Assembly: GCA_028707745.1 (NCBI GenBank)
Contig: JAQWAJ010000093.1
Location: forward strand, 1-7,026
From: Bacteroidales bacterium
Lineage (GTDB): Bacteria > Bacteroidota > Bacteroidia > Bacteroidales > UBA12481
Length of the DNA: 7,026 bases
Direction of reading: 5' to 3'
The number at the start of each line of letters is the position of its first letter. Position 1 is the stretch's first letter. Positions 1 through 6,143 of the stretch are shown here, one piece after another. Under the pieces are notes generated by a model. It saw only the letters and a program-made list of their open reading frames with translations. It did not search any database and had not been told where the DNA came from. The translations under genes were made by a program, and so were the position numbers.

Positions 1-101
1 TACCCCTGAGGTTTTATCGCGATGGTATTGGAACCGAAAATCCGGTCGAAAGCTTCATCACCGATGTACAATTTCGGGATGAGACCCTGCTGTGTCTGGA
101 A
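1..101 (-). pseudogene. sprA: Continuation of sprA beyond the in-frame stop, cut by the window edge
   Basis: Reading on in the same frame directly after the TAG gives 33 uninterrupted codons. They begin FQTQQGL and contain IPKLYIGDEAFDR and IFGSNTIAIKPQG. I recognise these as the segment of SprA that normally follows the YWKQR region, where the EAFDR-IFGSNTI-KPQG block is strongly conserved. No frameshift is needed to join the two halves. This piece has no ATG or GTG of its own, so it could not easily be translated independently within the window. The rest of the gene lies beyond position 1, so its condition is unknown. Whether this is a real pseudogene or a base-calling error cannot be decided from the sequence. 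Confidence 0.75.
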
Positions 102-530
102 CTATTCTCCACCGACCCGCTGTTTCCAGTAATCCTTTACCGAGCGGTTAAAATCATACTTCCGGTATTGCTCCGGAGTTAAAAAATACGGATCTCCAAA
201 ATTCTGTTTTCCAAGCTTTTGCTGAAAAACGTAATCGTTTTTATCCGGATCGTAATCGATGTTCGAGGTCAGGTTTTTCGGATCCTTGAGGAACAAAGGT
301 GACTGGCGGTTGGTATAGAGGTCATAAGGATATCCCTTGGCCGATGGAATTGGGAAACGAATCTGCGAAGAGGTGTCCCGTTTGATGGGTTCCACACTTT
401 TCTTATCCGTGTTTTTCGCGCCGTTCTGCTGGGCCGTCAGTTTGAATGGCAATACCAACATGACAACCAAAATGAATGAAAGGCTGATCAGTTTATGAAT
501 CGAAGATCTGTACTGCATTGAGGTTCCCAT
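102..530 (-). CDS. sprA: SprA N-terminal segment (T9SS outer-membrane translocon), ended by an in-frame TAG
   Basis: This reads as the first 142 residues of SprA (also called Sov), normally a protein of roughly 2,400 residues that forms the giant outer-membrane barrel of the type IX secretion system. A Sec signal peptide is visible: a basic start (Arg8, His12, Lys13), a hydrophobic core at about residues 14-29, and a probable cleavage site after LTA at 31-33. SprA-like N-terminal motifs follow: NRQSPLFLKDPKNL (74-87), YDPDKNDYVFQQKLG (93-107), TPEQYRKY (118-125) and YWKQR (134-138). The frame then meets TAG at 102-104, although SprA sequence resumes in the same frame beyond it, so this is a fragment rather than a small gene. 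The start lies 7 bp after the ruvA stop. A second ATG at 516-518 (MQYRSS) is an equally good start, since neither has a strong ribosome binding site. Assignment is from motif recognition and from its position after ruvA, an order I recall from other Bacteroidota. Confidence 0.85.
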   Translation of the reverse strand: MGTSMQYRSSIHKLISLSFILVVMLVLPFKLTAQQNGAKNTDKKSVEPIKRDTSSQIRFPIPSAKGYPYDLYTNRQSPLFLKDPKNLTSNIDYDPDKNDYVFQQKLGKQNFGDPYFLTPEQYRKYDFNRSVKDYWKQRVGGE

Positions 531-537
531 GAAGCGA

Positions 538-1125
538 TTAAAGTTTTTTCAAAGCCAGCTTGACCAGTTCTTCGGCCCCGTTTAGCGGGTGTTCTTTCAG
601 TATCGAATCCAGAACCTTAACCGATTCATTGCGACCGAACCCAAGCATGACCAAAGCAGATAACGCTTCATCTTTTGACGTATTGCCCATATCCGTCAAA
701 ATACCACCGACTTCTTCCGTTTTCCCGATTTTATCTCTCAGATCGATAATCACCCGTTGCGCGGTTTTTGCCCCTACCCCTTTCACGCTTTTCAGCAGGT
801 TTACGTTGTCGGTTTGAACGGCCCTCCTGAGGTCGGCCGTGGTGAGGGATGAGAGCATCATACGGGCCGTGTTGGGCCCGATACCGCTGACAGATATCAG
901 GAGACGGAACATTTCGCGTTCTTCACCGGTTGAAAAACCGAACAGAATATGAGCATCCTCCCGAATGACTTCCTCGATCAGGAGCGTGGCCTGTTCTTTA
1001 CCCCGCAAGCTTGCATGCGTCTGCAGGGATATCTGTATGAGATATCCGATACCGCCCACTTCCAGCACGGCTATCGCCGGCGTCAACTCGCTTAGTTTTC
1101 CGGTTATATATTCAAAAATAGCCAT
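538..1125 (-). CDS. ruvA: Holliday junction branch migration subunit RuvA
   Basis: RuvA binds the four-way Holliday junction as a tetramer and loads the RuvB motor, driving branch migration in recombination and repair in the cytoplasm. The 195-residue product is close to the usual length of about 200. An N-terminal OB-fold covers about residues 1-62 (MAIFEYITGKL, then LEVGGIGYLI), with the acidic pin residues at Glu56-Asp57. Two helix-hairpin-helix motifs follow: SGIGPNTA at 80-87 and KGVGAKTA at 115-122, the second leading into QRVIIDLRDKI. After a linker at about 134-149, the C-terminal RuvB-binding domain runs from about 150 (KDEALSALVMLGFGRNE). All three domains are intact. It lies 14 bp after pdxA and 7 bp before sprA, so it is probably co-transcribed with both. 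AAGGA directly abuts the ATG, too close for a classic Shine-Dalgarno sequence. Confidence 0.97.
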   Translation of the reverse strand: MAIFEYITGKLSELTPAIAVLEVGGIGYLIQISLQTHASLRGKEQATLLIEEVIREDAHILFGFSTGEEREMFRLLISVSGIGPNTARMMLSSLTTADLRRAVQTDNVNLLKSVKGVGAKTAQRVIIDLRDKIGKTEEVGGILTDMGNTSKDEALSALVMLGFGRNESVKVLDSILKEHPLNGAEELVKLALKKL

Positions 1126-1139
1126 TCCTTCAATGTAAT

Positions 1140-2177
1140 CTACTGTGCACCAAGGGCATTCTTTTTAAGTTCACGATTGGCTTTCCGGGCTTTATAAATG
1201 TCGACGGCCATGTAAATAGCCTGCCTCATGGAATCGGGACTGGCTTTGTCGAGACCGGCGATTTCATAAGCGGTTCCATGGGCGGGTGAGGTGCGGACAT
1301 ACGGCAGTCCGGCGGTGAAATTGACTCCTGAATCAAAGGAAAGCGCTTTAAAAGGAGCCAAACCCTGATCATGATACATGGCCAAAACGGCATCAAATTT
1401 CTGATACAAACCCGATCCGAAATACCCGTCGGCAGCATAGGGCCCCAGAGCCATAATATTTTCCTTACGGGCAATCTCGATGGCTGGTTTGATAATTTCT
1501 TCCTCTTCGGAGCCTAGCAGCCCCTGGTCGCCCGAATGCGGGTTCAGTCCGAGAACGGCAATCCGCGGGGTTCCGATATTGAAATCGGTTCGCAGCGAAT
1601 GATCGAGCAGTCTGATTTTCGAAATCACGGCTTCGGTGGTGATCGATGCAGCTACCTGCGATATCGGAATGTGTGTGGTTACCACTCCCACTTTCAGATA
1701 TTCGCTGACCATCAGCATCAGCACATCGCCTGATCCCAGCTTTTCCTGCAGATACTCGGTATGCCCGGTAAAATTGAAATCCTTGCTCTGGATAGTATTT
1801 TTGTTGATCGGAGCCGTTACCAGCAGGTCGATCTGATGTTCAAGCAAGTCATTGACAGCCATTTCCAGTGAAATAAAGGCGGCTTCACCGGCATATCCTG
1901 ATGGTTTACCCAGTTCAACCCGGGCATTGTCGTCGAGGCAATTGATCAGATTTGCCCTGCGGGGATTGGCTTCTTTGGCATTGGCCACGCTGTTCAGACT
2001 GAAATTGGGAATGTTCAGTGCCTTGCGATGGTAGGCCATCACCTTTGGAGAACCATACACCACGGGAGTGCAGATTTCGAGGATTCGCGGGTCAGTCAGC
2101 GCCTTGATAATCACTTCGTATCCGATTCCGTTTATGTCTCCCTGGGTAATTCCTACCCTGATTCTATGTTCGTCCAT
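1140..2177 (-). CDS. pdxA: 4-hydroxythreonine-4-phosphate dehydrogenase PdxA
   Basis: PdxA oxidises 4-phosphohydroxy-L-threonine with NAD+. The product decarboxylates to 3-amino-1-hydroxyacetone phosphate, which PdxJ joins to deoxyxylulose 5-phosphate to make pyridoxine 5'-phosphate. The 345-residue length is normal. Family motifs are visible in order: VGITQGDINGIGYEVI (8-23), TAPINK (121-126), FTGHTEYL (136-143), LNPHSGDQG (211-219), MYHDQGLAPFK (268-278) and a C-terminal RTSPAHGTAYEIAG (295-308). The three expected metal-ligand histidines are His139, His214 and His269. The start ATG lies 9 bp after the pepA stop, which fits an operon. It ends with TAG, showing that TAG is an ordinary stop in this genome. 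A related branch (PdxA2-like dehydrogenases of sugar-acid phosphates) shares these motifs. The absence of sugar-acid genes nearby favours the B6 role, but that is inference. Confidence 0.95.
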   Translation of the reverse strand: MDEHRIRVGITQGDINGIGYEVIIKALTDPRILEICTPVVYGSPKVMAYHRKALNIPNFSLNSVANAKEANPRRANLINCLDDNARVELGKPSGYAGEAAFISLEMAVNDLLEHQIDLLVTAPINKNTIQSKDFNFTGHTEYLQEKLGSGDVLMLMVSEYLKVGVVTTHIPISQVAASITTEAVISKIRLLDHSLRTDFNIGTPRIAVLGLNPHSGDQGLLGSEEEEIIKPAIEIARKENIMALGPYAADGYFGSGLYQKFDAVLAMYHDQGLAPFKALSFDSGVNFTAGLPYVRTSPAHGTAYEIAGLDKASPDSMRQAIYMAVDIYKARKANRELKKNALGAQ

Positions 2178-2186
2178 ATTATTGAC

Positions 2187-3617
2187 TTACAGTTGGTAAT
2201 GTTTCGTAATGAATTCGAGCAGCAATCTGACCCCGGTTCCGGTGCCGCCAATTCCCCGGTAGCTTTCACGCGAGGTGAGGAAGGCTGTTCCGGCAATATC
2301 AAGATGAATCCAGGGGTATGCGGTAAAATGTTCGAGAAATTTTCCGGCAGTGATGGCTCCACCATATCGTCCGCCAATATTTTTGAGATCTGCGATATCC
2401 GACTCGATGAGTTTTGCGTATTCTTCCCAGAGGGGTAATCTTACCAAGCGTTCGTGAACCGAAAAACCAGCCTGAATAAGCTCATCGACGGTTTCATCCG
2501 GTGCGGTTGCCATAACGGCAGAGGCCTGTGATCCGAGTGCAACCTGCGCAGCCCCGGTCAGGGTAGCCAGATCGATCACCAGCTCCGGCTTGAATTTCTT
2601 TGCATAGCTCAACGCATCGGCCAGGATCAGGCGGCCTTCGGCATCGCAGTTCAGCACCTCAACCGAGGTGTTGTCATGCATCCTGATCACATCGCCGGGA
2701 GCATACGCGTTACCGTCGGGACGGTTATCCGTTGCCGGGATCAGTCCGATCGTCCTGACCGGCAAACCCATGCGAGCCAAAGCAATCATGGTTCCGGCCA
2801 CAGCCGCGGCGCCGGCCATATCCGATTTCATCTCGTCCATGCTGTTGAGCGTAGGCTTGATGCTCAGCCCGCCCGTATCAAAAGTAATTCCCTTGCCAAC
2901 CAGCACCAGCGGAGCCGTATTTACGGCATTTTCCGGCTCCCAGTTCAGAATGATAAAACGCGGCGGGTCGATACTTCCGCGGTTCACCGCGAGCAATCCG
3001 CCCATCCGGAGGGATTCGATCTGCGTTTTAACCAAAACCTCCACCATCAGGCCTGTTTCGCGGCAGATTTCCGACAGGTCGTCGGCCAGCTGCGGCGCAT
3101 TCAGATATGAAGCAGGTTCATTGACCAGGTCGCGCGCAACCGTCACCGCATGAACCCACGAATTGATCTTCCGGATCATAGATAAGTCGCCGTTGTAAAT
3201 CCCCAGGCGCTTAAAAGTGTGCCTCTTCTCCTCCGGTTTTGAAAAATATTTCAGAAACTGATAGTTGCTGAGCGCGATACCTTCGGCCAGGGCTTCAACC
3301 CAGGTGGCCTGGCCCGACCGGTTTTCAATAACCATTTCAAGCCAGTTATTCTGGCAGGCAATCTCATGAATCTCATATCCGCAAACGCGCCATCCCTCCA
3401 AAAGAGCCTCACCGGTATTCTTCGGATCCGGAATGGCGATCATATCACACTGACCAAACCGGTTAAGCTGGATGAGCTTCTGCTTATTATTCAAACACAG
3501 ATCGATATACTCCTTCTCCGCAGGTGGCCATTCCTGTGCACGTACCTCATCGGCACCGGCAAACAGGAGAATGCGGTTCTGAGTAGGGATAATCTGATCG
3601 CAATTATACAGTAACAT
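2187..3617 (-). CDS. pepA: Leucyl aminopeptidase, M17 family (PepA-like)
   Basis: This is a cytosolic two-metal aminopeptidase that removes N-terminal residues during peptide turnover. I place the start at the ATG at 3615-3617, giving 476 residues. The frame stays open further upstream to a TTG near 3686, but that extension would run through the likely promoter. Numbering from the chosen ATG, an N-terminal macrodomain-like region of about 150 residues precedes the catalytic domain. The domain carries GKGITFDTGGLSIKP (about 241-255; metal and active-site residues Lys242, Asp247, Lys254), KSDMAGAAAV (about 264-273; Asp266), and NCDAEGRLILADAL (about 323-336; Asp325, Glu327, Arg329). The M17 signature is normally NTDAEGRL, so Thr is replaced by Cys while the metal ligands are kept. 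The C-terminal GGRYGGAITAGKFL and WIHLDIAGTA blocks are intact. It is the first gene of the minus-strand cluster. Substrate preference cannot be read from sequence. Confidence 0.95.
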   Translation of the reverse strand: MLLYNCDQIIPTQNRILLFAGADEVRAQEWPPAEKEYIDLCLNNKQKLIQLNRFGQCDMIAIPDPKNTGEALLEGWRVCGYEIHEIACQNNWLEMVIENRSGQATWVEALAEGIALSNYQFLKYFSKPEEKRHTFKRLGIYNGDLSMIRKINSWVHAVTVARDLVNEPASYLNAPQLADDLSEICRETGLMVEVLVKTQIESLRMGGLLAVNRGSIDPPRFIILNWEPENAVNTAPLVLVGKGITFDTGGLSIKPTLNSMDEMKSDMAGAAAVAGTMIALARMGLPVRTIGLIPATDNRPDGNAYAPGDVIRMHDNTSVEVLNCDAEGRLILADALSYAKKFKPELVIDLATLTGAAQVALGSQASAVMATAPDETVDELIQAGFSVHERLVRLPLWEEYAKLIESDIADLKNIGGRYGGAITAGKFLEHFTAYPWIHLDIAGTAFLTSRESYRGIGGTGTGVRLLLEFITKHYQL

Positions 3618-3719
3618 AAGAATATCACTTCTTTGAGGGTGCAAAGTTAAAAAAATCTGGCCCAAACAGATGGGAGAGCCTGACAATTAGCCTAAATTGC
3701 GGCGCCAGACCATCAGAAT
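3618..3719. other. Divergent intergenic region between pepA and mqnC
   Basis: This 102-bp stretch is the only substantial non-coding DNA in the window and must hold the start signals for both pepA (leftward) and mqnC (rightward). It contains the probable pepA -7 element and an A/T run at 3645-3655. It also contains an inverted repeat, CAATT at 3684-3688 and AATTG at 3695-3699, separated by six bases. For mqnC only a weak partial match to the -7 consensus is visible (TAAATTG at 3693-3699), overlapping the inverted repeat. There is no obvious Shine-Dalgarno sequence before the mqnC ATG. No riboswitch-like or RNA-gene structure was recognised. Confidence 0.6.
3642..3649 (-). promoter_or_regulatory. 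Putative Bacteroidota -7 promoter element for pepA
   Basis: On the minus strand the sequence TAACTTTG exactly fits the Bacteroidota -7 consensus TAnnTTTG. It is preceded by a T-rich run and lies 24 bp upstream of the chosen pepA ATG, implying a short leader. A TTTG resembling the -33 element occurs at 3663-3666, but the gap of 13 bp is shorter than the usual 19 or so, so the -33 match is poor. This would be the main promoter for pepA-pdxA-ruvA-sprA. It is called from consensus and position only. Confidence 0.5.
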
Positions 3720-4856
3720 ATGAGCAATACAAGCGTATTATTGGAGAAAGCCTACGACGGGGTGTTTTTAACCCCTGAAGAAGCCATGGATTTATACCTC
3801 CACACAGGGGATGGGGACCTGATGGAAACCGCTCACCAGATCCGTTTGAAACTGCATCCGGAGCCTGTGGTAACATGGATCATCGATCGTAATGTGAACA
3901 TCACGAATATCTGCGTTTCCTTCTGCAAATTTTGTAATTTCTGCAGGCGTGCGGATGATTCGGATGCTTATGTCACCACCCTGGAGCAGTACCGTGAGAA
4001 GATCGATTACCTGTTTAGTGTCGGTGGGCGCCAGCTTTTACTGCAGGGGGGCATGCATCCTAATCTGGGACTAGATTTTTACACGACCCTGTTCAAGCGG
4101 CTGAAAAGCGAGTATCCCGAGCTTCTTCTTCATGCGCTGGGGCCGCCAGAGGTAGCGCATCTGGCCAAACTGGAAAAGACTGATTACAAAACCGTTCTGA
4201 CGGAATTGAGAAAAGCCGGTCTCGACTCCCTGCCGGGTGCCGGAGCGGAAATTCTGGTTGACCGTGTGCGCAGGATCGTTTCAAAAGGAAAATGCAGTGC
4301 TGAAGAGTGGCTCGAAGTGATGCGCGTTGCCCACCGGATGAATCTACCAACATCCGCCACCATGATGTTCGGTCATATCGAAACCATGGAAGAGCGAATC
4401 GAACATCTTTTCCGGATCAGGGATCTGCAGGCGGAAAAGCCATCGGATAGTCCCGGGTTTCTGAATTTTGTTCCCTGGCCGTTTATGGACGAAGGCACCG
4501 TACTTCGAACGGAGATGAACATTCGCAATACAGTGGATACCCGGCAGTATATCCGGTTCATTGCCTTATCGAGGATATTGCTGCCGAACATCAGTCACAT
4601 TCAGGCATCCTGGCTAACGGTCGGAAAAACAGCCGGACAGGTATGCCTGCATGCCGGAGCCGATGATTTTGGTTCGGTGATGATCGAGGAAAACGTGGTT
4701 TCTGCCGCCGGCGCCCAGAATAAGATGGATCCCGCAGGTATGCGAGAAGCCATCCGGGAGGCAGGATTTACCCCCCGGCGCCGGAATCAGCTATTTCTGG
4801 AAGAGCTTGACGATGTCGTTCCCGTTGGCGTACAAAACAAGAGCCAGCAGGATTAA
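3720..4856 (+). CDS. mqnC: Cyclic dehypoxanthinyl futalosine synthase MqnC (radical SAM)
   Basis: MqnC is the radical-SAM enzyme that cyclises dehypoxanthine futalosine to its cyclic form in the futalosine route to menaquinone, a cytoplasmic reaction. The 4Fe-4S/SAM motif CX3CX2C is seen as Cys65, Cys69 and Cys72 in NICVSFCKFCNFCRR. Other family blocks are LLLQGGMHPNLGLDFY (106-121), DSLPGAGAEIL (169-179), TSATMMFGHIETMEER (211-226), FVPWPF (250-255), IQASWLTVGK (294-303) and GADDFGSVMIEENVVSAAGA (313-332). The last two favour MqnC over the related MqnE. Length (378) is near the family norm with a short extra tail: residues 358-378 are encoded inside the overlap with the opposing rseP gene. 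No other menaquinone genes are in the window, so pathway completeness cannot be judged. The start ATG gives a normal N-terminus. Confidence 0.92.
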   Translation: MSNTSVLLEKAYDGVFLTPEEAMDLYLHTGDGDLMETAHQIRLKLHPEPVVTWIIDRNVNITNICVSFCKFCNFCRRADDSDAYVTTLEQYREKIDYLFSVGGRQLLLQGGMHPNLGLDFYTTLFKRLKSEYPELLLHALGPPEVAHLAKLEKTDYKTVLTELRKAGLDSLPGAGAEILVDRVRRIVSKGKCSAEEWLEVMRVAHRMNLPTSATMMFGHIETMEERIEHLFRIRDLQAEKPSDSPGFLNFVPWPFMDEGTVLRTEMNIRNTVDTRQYIRFIALSRILLPNISHIQASWLTVGKTAGQVCLHAGADDFGSVMIEENVVSAAGAQNKMDPAGMREAIREAGFTPRRRNQLFLEELDDVVPVGVQNKSQQD

Positions 4857-6131
4857 CATCCCGATGATCTGTGCCACTTCCATGAACCGGTCGCTCGGCT
4901 TTTTTCCCGTAATGATTTCGCCAAGAAGGAAGAATACGTGACCACCGTCAAGCGCCGGTATCGGCAGGATATTCAGCACCGCCAGCATGATCGACAAAAA
5001 TGCCGTCATGTTCCAGAAAGTGTACCAGCTCCAGCTGGCCGGGAAAATATTCCCGATGGCGATAAATCCGCCTAACGATTTGTATGCCTCGGTTTGAGGA
5101 GTGAAAATCAGTTTCAGATCTTTCAGATACGACGAGATGGTCGAAATTCCCTTTTTTACACCGGCCGGGAACGAGGCAAAAAAACCATAATGAACTTTCT
5201 GCAATTCGAAGAACGATTTTGGATCCCTGGTATAAGCACCGATAGTGCCATCCTTGGATACGAGCAGAGGAATGTCCATTTTCTGACCGTTGCGGTCGAT
5301 GTTGATGATCACCGAGTCGCCCTTATGTTTCATGATTTCCACCCTGAAAAGATCGAAATAGGGCAGATCCATTCCATTGATACCGATAATCCGGTCATCC
5401 ACCTGCATGCCCGAATGTTTGGCCGGTTGCCCGGCTACAAAGCTCTTAACGACAAACGGATAGGCAAAATAAATAAACCCGCTCTTCCCTTTCGATTCCC
5501 TGTTTACTTTCAGATAATCGGAGACAAATGTACCCGGGATGGGAATATTCACTACCTGACCCCCACGATCGACCTGGATGGTTTTGGCTCCGCTGTAAAC
5601 AATTTCAGGAACTACATCATGAAAATCCACAACCTCTTTGTTGTCCAGGGTCAGAATTTTATCGCCGTGCTGAAGGCCCATGTTGAGCGCCAGTGAATCG
5701 CAGATAATCCCGTACTTCAGGTTTTTAGTAGGCAGATAGGTATCTCCCCACGAAAAGAGCACCATCGAATAAACCAGGAAAGCAAATATCACATTGAACA
5801 TCACTCCGCCCAGCATGATCAGGAGCCGCTGGCCCGAGGGTTTCGACCGGAATTCGTAAGGCTGCGGGGGCAGTTTCATGGCTTCCTTATCCATGGATTC
5901 ATCAATCATCCCGGCGATTTTTACATATCCGCCCAGCGGGAGCCAGCCCACCCCATATTCGGTATCGCCCTTTTTCATTTTGAACAATGAAAACCACGGG
6001 TCGAAAAAGATGTAGAACTTTTCGACTCTGGTTTTGAAAAGGCGGGCAAAAATAAAATGCCCGAATTCATGGATGACTACCAGTAAGGAGAGGCTCAGTA
6101 GTAACTGGGCAGTTTTGATCAGGATGTCCAT
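4791..6131 (-). CDS. rseP: RIP metalloprotease RseP (site-2 protease, M50)
   Basis: RseP is an inner-membrane zinc metalloprotease that cuts transmembrane segments, classically of anti-sigma factors and leftover signal peptides. Zinc-binding HEFGH is at residues 21-25 inside the first membrane helix (about 6-28), and the third ligand motif NILPIPALDGGH is at 387-398. Further membrane helices are at about 104-126, 372-392 and 416-435, giving the usual four. The periplasmic part holds two PDZ-like regions, at about 135-200 and 228-292; the second has GQPAKHSGMQVDDRIIGINGMD. The 446-residue length is typical. The start ATG is 12 bp after the dxr stop, so the two are probably co-transcribed, a linkage also known in other bacteria. 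The last 66 bp lie antisense to the end of mqnC. The client anti-sigma factor is not in this window. Confidence 0.96.
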   Translation of the reverse strand: MDILIKTAQLLLSLSLLVVIHEFGHFIFARLFKTRVEKFYIFFDPWFSLFKMKKGDTEYGVGWLPLGGYVKIAGMIDESMDKEAMKLPPQPYEFRSKPSGQRLLIMLGGVMFNVIFAFLVYSMVLFSWGDTYLPTKNLKYGIICDSLALNMGLQHGDKILTLDNKEVVDFHDVVPEIVYSGAKTIQVDRGGQVVNIPIPGTFVSDYLKVNRESKGKSGFIYFAYPFVVKSFVAGQPAKHSGMQVDDRIIGINGMDLPYFDLFRVEIMKHKGDSVIINIDRNGQKMDIPLLVSKDGTIGAYTRDPKSFFELQKVHYGFFASFPAGVKKGISTISSYLKDLKLIFTPQTEAYKSLGGFIAIGNIFPASWSWYTFWNMTAFLSIMLAVLNILPIPALDGGHVFFLLGEIITGKKPSDRFMEVAQIIGMLILLALVLYANGNDIVKLFQK

Positions 6132-6143
6132 GGATAAGATATA

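Noticed and set aside
102..104. Reassignment of TAG as a sense codon genome-wide
   Set aside because: pdxA and rseP both end with TAG at the expected C-terminal position, so TAG acts as a normal stop in this genome.
2668..3153. Overlapping plus-strand open frames of 161 and 144 codons opposite pepA
   Set aside because: Both are antisense to the catalytic domain of pepA and have low-complexity, unfamiliar translations. The minus-strand frame carries all the conserved motifs.
3618..3686. Extended pepA start giving 23 extra N-terminal residues
   Set aside because: It would begin at TTG and run through the likely -7 promoter element. The ATG at 3615-3617 gives a normal family N-terminus.
4775..4784. 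Perfect palindrome CCGGCGCCGG just past the rseP stop as a terminator
   Set aside because: It has no loop and no following T run on either strand, and it lies inside the mqnC coding sequence where it encodes ordinary residues.
5094..5696. A 200-codon open frame on the plus strand opposite rseP
   Set aside because: It lies entirely antisense to the conserved PDZ-containing part of rseP, and its translation is rich in His, Arg and Asp with no recognisable domain. It is a shadow of the real gene.
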